Source: Methanosphaera sp. rholeuAM6 (GTDB lineage Archaea; Methanobacteriota; Methanobacteria; Methanobacteriales; Methanobacteriaceae). From it: DNA of 26,855 bases. Under the pieces are notes generated by a model. It searched no databases, had not been told where the DNA came from, and was given only the letters and a program-made list of their open reading frames with translations. The stretch is taken from positions 45,233 to 72,087 of the forward strand of contig MVAA01000095.1 of assembly GCA_003266105.1 (NCBI GenBank), read 5' to 3'. Made by a program: the position numbers and the translations under genes. Below are positions 15,662-22,815 of this stretch, in pieces. Every line of letters begins with the position of its first letter. Position 1 is the first letter of the stretch.

Positions 15662-17077
15662 TCATTTTTCTTTTAAAAACCTTTCCATAATTTCAATGGA
15701 TTCCATTACAGCAGAAGGTGCACAACCACCCTTAACAGTTCTGGATTTAACATTCAACAACGGATCCAAAGCCTGACGAACCAAATCTTCACCAAGACCA
15801 AGTTTTTCACCAGTAATTTCCACTGCAACCCTGTCAACGTAATCATTATCAATGTCAGATGTGCCGATACCCTCACTTATGGCATCGGAAACAATGCGAC
15901 CAACAATCTGATGGGCAGTACGGAACGGAAGATTTTTTTCCCTTACCATAACATCGGCCAGTTCGGTGGCAGTTGCAAAATTGGCACCGGCAAGCTCTGC
16001 TGTACGTTCCTTATTAACCGTGAGACTGGCAAGCATACCATGAACAATGGCAAGAATATCATTGGTATTGTCTATGGCATTCCAAACATGAGGAGAAACC
16101 TCCTGCAAATCCCTGTTATAACTGTGTGGAATACTCTTTATCATTGCCAGCACAGTCATAAGCTCACCATAGGCAATGGTGCTTTTTCCACGGGCTAACT
16201 CGGCAATGTCCGGATTTTTCTTCTGTGGCATAATGGATGATGTGGAGGAATACTGGTTGGAACATTCAACCATCCCAAACTCATAACTGCTCCAAATGAC
16301 AATCTCCTCAGCAATCTTTCCAAGAGTAGTCGAAAGCATCGCATAATCAAATATTGTTTCGGCGGCAAAATCCCTGCTGCTGACCCCGTCAATTGAATTG
16401 TCCATAGCCTTGCTGAATCCCAACAGTTCGGTAGTTCTCTGTCTGTCAATAGGAAAACCGGTTGTTGTAAGGGCTGCGGAACCTAACGGATTAATGTCGA
16501 TACGCTTATAAGTATCCATGAAACGTTCACAGTCCCTTCTTAGCTCGTTGGCATAAGCCATCAGATGATGGGCAAAGGTAGTCGGCTGGGCGTGCTGAAG
16601 ATGAGTGTAGGCAATAAATAATGTATCCGTATTCTCTTTTGCCATGGAAACAATGCATTCAATAAACGCTTTAACGTCGTTTATCGTACCTTCCACTTCA
16701 TCCTTAAGGGTTAATCTGATGTCTGTACACACCTGGTCGTTACGGCTTTTGCCGGTATGCATAAATCCTGCTTCCTTACCGATTTTCTTGGTGATGTAAT
16801 CCTCCAGAGCCATGTGAATGTCCTCAAATGAAGGGTTCAGGTCAAGAGCATCCAAACCTTCCTCTTCAAGTTCATCCAAGGCCTTAAGAATTTTTCTTCC
16901 GGATTCTTCCGGAATAATTTCCTGTTCTATAAGCATGGTGGTGTGTGCCCTGTTACATTTAATGTCCGATTCAAACAATCTCCTGTCAAATTCAATACTT
17001 GATGAAAAAACGGCCGCATCATCAGTCATCTGTCCATCAAATCTTCCCGCTCTCAAATCCATCTCAATCAATTCCAT
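15662..17077 (-). CDS. argH: Argininosuccinate lyase
   Basis: ArgH cleaves argininosuccinate to arginine and fumarate, the last step of arginine synthesis. The 471-residue protein has the fumarase/aspartase superfamily signature SSIMPQKKNPD, the N-terminal RAGRFDGQMTDDA segment typical of ArgH, HTGKSRNDQV, and THLQHAQPTTFAHHL with the catalytic His region. Length is normal. The start is ATG 17077 or the internal ATG 17062 (MDLRAGRF), which matches the usual family N-terminus better; neither has a strong Shine-Dalgarno. No other arginine gene is adjacent; the 3' side leads into a small membrane protein gene. Confidence 0.96.
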   Translation of the reverse strand: MELIEMDLRAGRFDGQMTDDAAVFSSSIEFDRRLFESDIKCNRAHTTMLIEQEIIPEESGRKILKALDELEEEGLDALDLNPSFEDIHMALEDYITKKIGKEAGFMHTGKSRNDQVCTDIRLTLKDEVEGTINDVKAFIECIVSMAKENTDTLFIAYTHLQHAQPTTFAHHLMAYANELRRDCERFMDTYKRIDINPLGSAALTTTGFPIDRQRTTELLGFSKAMDNSIDGVSSRDFAAETIFDYAMLSTTLGKIAEEIVIWSSYEFGMVECSNQYSSTSSIMPQKKNPDIAELARGKSTIAYGELMTVLAMIKSIPHSYNRDLQEVSPHVWNAIDNTNDILAIVHGMLASLTVNKERTAELAGANFATATELADVMVREKNLPFRTAHQIVGRIVSDAISEGIGTSDIDNDYVDRVAVEITGEKLGLGEDLVRQALDPLLNVKSRTVKGGCAPSAVMESIEIMERFLKEK

Positions 17078-17131
17078 TTTTCATTACATATAATATGTTA
17101 AATTCCACTAATCAATTTTGTCATATATAAA

Positions 17132-18235
17132 TCATTTGTTTATCTCATCGTCAACGGCATTCAATGCTTCATCTATGATTTTCCACATATCATAATACTT
17201 GTATGTTCCCAAACGTCCGCCAAAAATTACGTTATCCTCGTTATGGGCCAGATCTTCATACTTGGCATATATGCTGTTGTTTTTGTCATCGTTGACAGGA
17301 TAATAAGCTTCATCACCCGGCTTCCACTCTGAAGGATATTCCCTTGTAACAATTGTCTTATCGGAATCGGAACCTTCAAAATGTTTATGTTCAATAATCC
17401 TGGTGTATGGAATTTCACGTTCCGTGTAGTTAATCACAGCATTTCCCTGATAGTTCTCCATATCCAAGGTTTCCGTTTCAAATCTAAGTCCCCTGTATTC
17501 AAGCTGTCCATACCTGTAATCATAATACTGGTCAATCATTCCCGTGAAGACTATTTTTTCGGCAATGTTTTCCCAGTGTTCCCTGTTGTCAAAGAAGTCA
17601 CATTCAAGTCTGACTTCAACGTTCTCAAGCAACTTCTCAATAATGGCTGTGTATCCGTCCAGTGGAATTCCCTGATATCTGTCATTGAAATAGTTGTTAT
17701 CGAAGGTTAAGCGTACAGGTAATCTTTTGATGATAAATGCAGGCAATTGTGTACAGTCCTTTCCCCATTGCTTTTCCGTGTATCCCTTGATAAGCTTGGT
17801 GTAAATGTCACGGCCAACAAGACTGATTGCCTGCTGTTCCAAATTCTCCGGTTCTGAAATATTTGCTTCCCTTTTCTGTTCTTCAATCTTGGAAACTGCC
17901 TCTGAAGGAGTTTTAACACCCCACATCTGATAGAAGGTATTCATGTTAAACGGCAGGTTGTACATCTTGTCCTCATAAACGGCTACCGGTGAGTTTATGA
18001 AGTTGTTAAACTCGGTAAACTGGTTGATGTATTCCCATACCCTTTTGTCTGACGTGTGGAAGATGTGTGCACCATACATGTGGACATTGATGTTTTCACG
18101 TTTTTCGGTGTAAACGTTACCTCCTATATGGTCTCTTCTTTCTATAACCAGACATTTTTTACCAATTCTGTTCATCTCATAGGCAAATATGGAACCGAAA
18201 AGTCCTGACCCTACAATTAAGTAATCATATTTCAT
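17132..18235 (-). CDS. glf: UDP-galactopyranose mutase
   Basis: This flavoenzyme interconverts UDP-galactopyranose and UDP-galactofuranose, the donor for galactofuranose in surface glycans. The 367-residue protein starts MKYDYLIVGSGLFGSIFA (FAD-binding GxGxxG) and has ERRDHIGGNVYT and the UGM hallmark MYGAHIFHTS. YTEKQWGKD and FGGRLGTYKYYDMW are also typical. Length is normal. AAGGA precedes the ATG. It is divergent from rfbC across a 115-base promoter region; both make sugar nucleotides for envelope polysaccharides, which supports a shared role. Confidence 0.96.
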   Translation of the reverse strand: MKYDYLIVGSGLFGSIFAYEMNRIGKKCLVIERRDHIGGNVYTEKRENINVHMYGAHIFHTSDKRVWEYINQFTEFNNFINSPVAVYEDKMYNLPFNMNTFYQMWGVKTPSEAVSKIEEQKREANISEPENLEQQAISLVGRDIYTKLIKGYTEKQWGKDCTQLPAFIIKRLPVRLTFDNNYFNDRYQGIPLDGYTAIIEKLLENVEVRLECDFFDNREHWENIAEKIVFTGMIDQYYDYRYGQLEYRGLRFETETLDMENYQGNAVINYTEREIPYTRIIEHKHFEGSDSDKTIVTREYPSEWKPGDEAYYPVNDDKNNSIYAKYEDLAHNEDNVIFGGRLGTYKYYDMWKIIDEALNAVDDEINK

Positions 18236-18350
18236 GTTTTAAAATTCCTTAGTGTTTATAATAATTATTATGTAATTATAATGTAATAATATTTATAGAC
18301 ATCCAAATTAAATATAAAATTATTAAGGAAAAATTGGGAGATAAATTCTT
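18236..18350. promoter_or_regulatory. Divergent promoter region between glf and rfbC
   Basis: For rfbC, TTAAATATAAAA at about 18308-18319 is a good TATA box and GGGAG at 18336-18340 is the ribosome binding site. For glf, read on the minus strand, TATAAATATTATT (18284-18296) is the likely TATA box and AAGGAA the ribosome binding site. Confidence 0.6.
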
Positions 18351-18908
18351 ATGGCAGATTTTAAATTTAACAAGACAAGTATTGAAGGAGTATACATCAT
18401 AGAACCACAGGTATTCGGTGACAACAGAGGATACTTTATGGAAACGTATCATGAGCAAGTGTTTGCAAAAAACGGTCTGGACATGAAGTTTGTACAGGAC
18501 AACCAATCCAAAAGTAAACGTGGAGTTCTAAGGGGATTGCACTTCCAGTATACACAGCCACAGGGAAAACTGGTTCGTGTTGTAAGCGGAGAGGTATTTG
18601 ATGTTGCAGTTGATATGCGTAAGGATTCTCCAACATACGGCAAATGGGAAGGAGTTATTCTATCTGATGAAAACAAGAAGCAGTTCTATATTCCTGAAGG
18701 TTTTGCACATGGATTTGTTGTACTTAGTGACACTGCAGAGTTTACGTATAAGTGCACGGACTTTTACAAGCCTGATGATGAGGGTGGAATACAATGGGAT
18801 GATCCGGAGATTGGTATTGACTGGCCAATAGATGACATTGATGAAATACTCTTGTCTGAAAAGGATAAGTTATGGAAACCTCTCAGTCAGACTGAAACTG
18901 ATTTTTAA
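18351..18908 (+). CDS. rfbC: dTDP-4-dehydrorhamnose 3,5-epimerase
   Basis: RmlC epimerises dTDP-4-keto-6-deoxyglucose on the way to dTDP-L-rhamnose. The 185-residue cupin protein has GVYIIEPQVFGDNRGYFMET, the catalytic His in VLRGLHFQ, PEGFAHGF and the C-terminal DIDEILLSEKD, all family signatures. Length is normal. The partner genes rfbA, rfbB and rfbD are not in the window, so the rest of the pathway must be elsewhere or the enzyme serves another deoxysugar. Confidence 0.96.
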   Translation: MADFKFNKTSIEGVYIIEPQVFGDNRGYFMETYHEQVFAKNGLDMKFVQDNQSKSKRGVLRGLHFQYTQPQGKLVRVVSGEVFDVAVDMRKDSPTYGKWEGVILSDENKKQFYIPEGFAHGFVVLSDTAEFTYKCTDFYKPDDEGGIQWDDPEIGIDWPIDDIDEILLSEKDKLWKPLSQTETDF

Positions 18909-18976
18909 TCTTCATAATCAGTTTTTTCATTCTATTTTTTTTCTATAAATGTTTAAATAACTGTTAAAAAAAGTAT

Positions 18977-19004
18977 AAATAAAGAAAAAAGTCTTTATTT
19001 TTTT
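18977..19004. terminator. Bidirectional terminator between rfbC and the bile salt hydrolase gene
   Basis: A perfect 9-base stem AAATAAAGA/TCTTTATTT with loop AAAAAG is followed by a T run on the + strand and by A-rich sequence on the other side. It is placed between two convergent genes. Confidence 0.65.
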
Positions 19005-19974
19005 AGTTTTGGTAGTTGATTTCCTGTTTTTCAATTAAAGGATATATTGCCAACTTGCTAGATTCAAGATCATAATTATGCATATTCACTGCATTGATAC
19101 ATGTGTTGTTGTATGTCTTGTAGTAGTATATCCCTTTATCAGTATTTACACAGGATGAGTAGATTGTATACTCATATTTGTCGGGTGCCACTTCACAACA
19201 GCCTTTCTGCTGGTATACGGATTCAAGTATGTGGAAAAATTCGTTCACGTTTTCTGTTTCGTCATTGAATTTAAGCACGTTTTCATGGGTAAATGCTACT
19301 TTAACAAATCTTGAAGCACTTGACAGGTCACCTGGCAATCCCATACCACCCATTCCACGACTGTAAGCATTTAATTCAACATTGTCTGAAAACGTGTTTT
19401 CAGGTGTTTTTACAGATAGGTGTCTGTAGTTATTAAGGTTGAACAGTTGTTTGTCAAATGATGGACTGTTGGTCATTACTCCAACAGGATTATCATATAT
19501 TTTCAGTCCTTCAGGCATGCATTCAACTACTATTGACTCGTTTTTGTCTGATATCATCCAATGAAGTGGTGAAAGAGGTAGCTGTTGGCTGAAATTAATA
19601 TTTACCAGGTTAATGTTTTCTAAGAGTTTTCTTGCCTGGCTGACATTGTCTGCTTGTCCAAGTATCCATGGTATGAATTCAAATGGGGTTATGTTATCCT
19701 TTTGTTCATCATAGTCAGGATATTGTGCTTCCGGAAAGTTTAATCCTGCCATGCTAAGTCCTGCCTCATTTGTTGCATCATAGTATAATGGGTATTCGTC
19801 AACTACAAATGCCATTCCTATGATTGCATGGTGGCTTGACATGTCTTCCATTTTCCTGAATGGGAATGTGTAGTTTCTTGGCGTGATTACTACAGTTTCA
19901 TTGTATGAAAATTCTAAGTCCAGGTTTCTTCCAAAGTAATGGTCGTCTGCATTAAAGCTTGCTGCTGTACACAT
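19003..19974 (-). CDS. bsh: Bile salt hydrolase (choloylglycine hydrolase family)
   Basis: This Ntn-hydrolase cleaves the amide of conjugated bile acids. The 323-residue protein starts MCTAAS, and Met removal exposes the nucleophile Cys2. Other family catalytic positions are present: Arg16, Asp19, Asn79 (in MAGLNFPE), Asn169 (in VMTNSP) and Arg222 (in SSASRFVKV). There is no signal peptide, as expected for a cytoplasmic enzyme. GGTGAG five bases before the ATG fixes the start. A penicillin V acylase activity cannot be excluded from sequence alone, but GLNFPE and gut context favour BSH. Genes of this kind in gut methanogens are thought to come from Firmicutes. Confidence 0.92.
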   Translation of the reverse strand: MCTAASFNADDHYFGRNLDLEFSYNETVVITPRNYTFPFRKMEDMSSHHAIIGMAFVVDEYPLYYDATNEAGLSMAGLNFPEAQYPDYDEQKDNITPFEFIPWILGQADNVSQARKLLENINLVNINFSQQLPLSPLHWMISDKNESIVVECMPEGLKIYDNPVGVMTNSPSFDKQLFNLNNYRHLSVKTPENTFSDNVELNAYSRGMGGMGLPGDLSSASRFVKVAFTHENVLKFNDETENVNEFFHILESVYQQKGCCEVAPDKYEYTIYSSCVNTDKGIYYYKTYNNTCINAVNMHNYDLESSKLAIYPLIEKQEINYQN

Positions 19975-20005
19975 CTTTTCTCACCTATTGTTTTATTTTG
20001 ATATA

Positions 20006-20017
20006 GATTAATTAATC
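20006..20017. promoter_or_regulatory. 12-base perfect palindrome upstream of the bile salt hydrolase gene
   Basis: GATTAATTAATC lies 32 bases upstream of the BSH start codon, where a repressor or activator could act. It is AT-rich and so could be chance. Confidence 0.25.
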
Positions 20018-20160
20018 GTTAATATTATTTCTTAATTTCATTGTATTAAAGAATGCTTTTAATATTGATAAAATATATTCAATAAATGTTTTTATTAACG
20101 TGTGGAATGATTTAATGGGATGTAAAGAGTAATGAATTTGAAAGAACAATGTCTCTGCAG

Positions 20161-21573
20161 TCATATCTTATTGTTTGGCAGTGCATGCGTATAGTATTCG
20201 TATAGTTTTGGGCTGTTCTTTATGGTTTCGTAGTCTATTATGTCATAGCTTGTATCTTTGTTGTGCTGTGCTATTGATAATTGGCTTGGTATGAATCCCT
20301 TGTTTTCTATTATCTTTTCCAGTCGTCGTGCATAGGTCAGCTGTGAATTGTTTATTCTTTCCTGTACTTTGTCTATTACGTCACTTTTTTGCAGATTCAG
20401 TTGTCTGTTTATTTCATGTATTTCTCGGATTATCTGTTTTGCCCATTTTTTTGGGGGTATTTTCTTGTTTTGTTTGAGCAGTCTTGTGTTGGGGTTAAAC
20501 GCGTTTTGTGCTGTTTCTTCTTCGTTGTATAATCCTTCCTTCTGCCATTGGGGGTAGTCTGTTTCTTCTTTCACCAGGAGGTATATCATGAATAGGTGCA
20601 TGAAGTGTGCATCGTTTTTATCTATTCCGCATTTGTCGAAGGGGTTGATGTCTATGCTGCGTACTTCAACGTATAGTATTCCATCTTCCTTAAGTGAGTC
20701 AAGGTATCTTGTCGGGTCTTTTGGTTTCAGTCTTATTTGTGTGTAGAGTTCTTTTGCTTCGGAGAGTATTCCCTCGTTTATGTATCCGTTTACGTCTTCA
20801 CAGAAGTGTTCTACACTGTCATATCGTGGGTATAGTGCTTCCAGGTTTTTGTATCCTATCCGTGAGTTTCTGTAGGATGGTCCCTGGTTGGAGTAGTGGC
20901 TTCCGTGTCCATCCTCTAGGTGCATCAGGTCAAGGCATTCCTGTGTGAATGTCTTGTGTGCGGATATGGATGCTCCAGTAATGTATATTATAAACCATTT
21001 GTATCTGTTGTAGTTTCGTACGACTTTCAGGTATGCCTCGTTTTTGAAGTTTTTGTATGATTTTTCGGGTGCCAGTTGTCTGTGTAGTTTTTTTAGTGTT
21101 TCTTCGCTGAATGAGAAGTTGTAGTGTATTCCGCTTATCATCTGTTTTAGTGTTCCGTACTTTTTTGCAAGGTTTATCCGGTAGTTTAGGGATTCTTCCC
21201 CTTTCTTTCCTTCGTATTGTGCTATTGGTATCATGTATTTGTCGGGCAGTATGCATGGCAGTGACTGGTTCCATATGTATTGGTCGTGTGGTATTGACGT
21301 GTTTGTGATGTCCACCAGAAATGACAGGCAGTGGTATGCTTCGTTGACGTTGTTGAAGGTTGGTGTCACTATTTCCACCTGGCTTTCCGAGAAGTCTGTG
21401 GTGATGTATGGGTTTTTCAGTTTGTCTGCGAATACTTCAGGGTGTGGTGTCAGTGAGAGTTCCCCCTTAGCGTTTACTCTCAGGCCCTCCTTTTCGAAGC
21501 CGAAGTTTCCACTCAGTATTTCCTCTGGTGTGAGCGTTTTCTTGATGTTGTCTGTTGTGAAAATATTATTCAT
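20161..21573 (-). CDS. gshA: Glutamate-cysteine ligase, bacterial GshA/GshF N-domain type
   Basis: The enzyme joins glutamate and cysteine with ATP to give gamma-glutamylcysteine. The 470-residue protein aligns by eye with E. coli GshA: GFEKEGLRVN (25-34, with metal-binding Glu27 and Glu29), YITTDFSESQVEIVTP (Asp60, Glu67), SLPC, YGTLKQMISGIHYNFS, and YVEVRSIDINPF. It ends without the ATP-grasp glutathione synthetase domain of bifunctional GshF, so the product should be gamma-glutamylcysteine unless a synthetase lies elsewhere. This family is rare in archaea and suggests transfer from bacteria. The ATG 21573 lacks a clear Shine-Dalgarno; a TATA-like TTTTATAAGG about 35 bases upstream implies a very short leader. 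The coding strand is strongly A+C-rich. Confidence 0.9.
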   Translation of the reverse strand: MNNIFTTDNIKKTLTPEEILSGNFGFEKEGLRVNAKGELSLTPHPEVFADKLKNPYITTDFSESQVEIVTPTFNNVNEAYHCLSFLVDITNTSIPHDQYIWNQSLPCILPDKYMIPIAQYEGKKGEESLNYRINLAKKYGTLKQMISGIHYNFSFSEETLKKLHRQLAPEKSYKNFKNEAYLKVVRNYNRYKWFIIYITGASISAHKTFTQECLDLMHLEDGHGSHYSNQGPSYRNSRIGYKNLEALYPRYDSVEHFCEDVNGYINEGILSEAKELYTQIRLKPKDPTRYLDSLKEDGILYVEVRSIDINPFDKCGIDKNDAHFMHLFMIYLLVKEETDYPQWQKEGLYNEEETAQNAFNPNTRLLKQNKKIPPKKWAKQIIREIHEINRQLNLQKSDVIDKVQERINNSQLTYARRLEKIIENKGFIPSQLSIAQHNKDTSYDIIDYETIKNSPKLYEYYTHALPNNKI

Positions 21574-21829
21574 GTTTATCTATATGTTGCTGTTTCCTTA
21601 TAAAATTTAACAATGTTATATTTATGGTAATAAAAAAACCTGAAAAAAAGTTCAAAAACAATTAATTGTCACCTTTTCCCTCTTAAGTTATATTTTCACA
21701 AAAATGGAAAGATTACTACAATTGGAAAAAATGTGTTTCATAATATTAAAACAATGGCAATTAATTCTTTAACAAAAAAATTTTTAAAAAGGAATAGTTT
21801 AGGGGGGGGGTGGTCAGGGTAATGTTTTC
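21574..21829. other. Intergenic region with a nine-G tract between the regulator and gshA
   Basis: No gene is seen here. On the + strand nine consecutive G (21802-21810) stand out in AT-rich DNA. Read on the minus strand this is C9 in the 3' untranslated region of the regulator, followed by T-rich sequence (TTTTTAAAAATTTTTTT) that probably ends its transcript. The gshA TATA box lies near 21598-21608. Confidence 0.6.
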
Positions 21830-22228
21830 TCAGTCATGCAGCTCGAAGATGCTGCTGTTGCTTTGGCTTCCCATACAAACGTTGCAGAATGTTGGAATAT
21901 TAACCTTTTCTCTATGAAGCTGACAGAGCACTTCCTGTGTTTTTATAGTCTTACAGATATGACAGAACTTTGGAATCAGATCTATTGGCTGAAGATCCCC
22001 GTTTTTCATCTCTATTGCCATATCCTTAATGTACTGCTCCACCTGAGGGTCAAAATCTATTTCATGTCCCCTTTTATCACTTATGTACTGGCTCACCGCA
22101 GGCTGTGTAATGTCCAGTAACTGTGATATGTCCTTCTGTTTCATTCCAAGGTTAAGCAGTTCCTTTGCAAGTTTTGATCTGATGGATGGTATGACGTACC
22201 ATACCACAATTTCACATGGCGGTTTCAT
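21830..22228 (-). CDS. HTH transcriptional regulator with zinc-ribbon-like tail
   Basis: The 132-residue protein has an N-terminal helix-turn-helix of the XRE/lambda-repressor type (about residues 14-55; GMKQKDISQLLDITQPAVSQ). A C-terminal domain follows with FCHIC, CQLH and FCNVC, where four Cys of two CxxC pairs plus Cys/His could bind zinc. This resembles the COG2522-type archaeal regulators. GGAGG lies upstream of ATG 22228, and a TATA-like sequence precedes it. The target is unknown; it is 257 bases upstream of gshA on the same strand and divergent from the His-rich membrane protein gene, either of which could be regulated. Confidence 0.82.
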   Translation of the reverse strand: MKPPCEIVVWYVIPSIRSKLAKELLNLGMKQKDISQLLDITQPAVSQYISDKRGHEIDFDPQVEQYIKDMAIEMKNGDLQPIDLIPKFCHICKTIKTQEVLCQLHREKVNIPTFCNVCMGSQSNSSIFELHD

Positions 22229-22403
22229 GGAATCCTATCCTCCTATAATAATATATACTCTTTTTTCCTGTTTTCTTGTTATGTTGCTCATAATATATAA
22301 TTATTTCACATTGTTAATATTTGCCGGTCCCTCAACATAACATACTTTTAACTACTTTAAAAGACAAAACTTAAAACAATGACAAGATGTTGGGGAACAA
22401 GAC

Positions 22404-22757
22404 ATGAACATAGAATGGTTTTACATAGCAATAGTACTTGCCTGTTCGGATATACTCCACGGAATATTATGGCACACATTCAGCGACTTCTACATAATAT
22501 TCGGAGAAATAGTATACCACATAGTAGAATCACACTTTGTCACATGGCTGGTACACGAGGTACTTGAAGCAATATTCCATTTCATAGTACTTACACTTGT
22601 ATTCCAGTCACCAACAATAGGAGTACTTGCCGGAACAATACACTTCTGTATTGACGTAACGCACAACCTATATGAACTGGAAATGACACCATTACAGCAC
22701 AGGTCATTACACTTCGTAATAGAGTCAATATTTTTCATGATAGTGCTGGCACTATAA
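22404..22757 (+). CDS. Small histidine-rich integral membrane protein of unknown function
   Basis: The 117-residue protein is almost entirely hydrophobic, with about three or four membrane segments and no signal peptide. It has ten His: 19, 24, 39, 44, 51, 59, 80, 87, 99 and 103, several in or at the edge of the hydrophobic segments. The C-terminal part HFCIDVTHN...QHRSLHF recalls the HR--TH motif of membrane metal-dependent hydrolases (DUF457/YdjM type), but the match is weak. GGGGAA about seven bases before the ATG supports the start. It lies 58 bases before pheT on the same strand and may be cotranscribed. I do not recognise the family. Confidence 0.7.
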   Translation: MNIEWFYIAIVLACSDILHGILWHTFSDFYIIFGEIVYHIVESHFVTWLVHEVLEAIFHFIVLTLVFQSPTIGVLAGTIHFCIDVTHNLYELEMTPLQHRSLHFVIESIFFMIVLAL

Positions 22758-22815
22758 TCTCCCGACATAACGATATAATCAACATACATCCCCAATAACA
22801 AAAGGAAAGATAATC

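Noticed and set aside
15570..15776. A 68-codon + strand frame across the argH 3' end
   Set aside because: It is antisense to argH and the small membrane protein, with no ribosome binding site.
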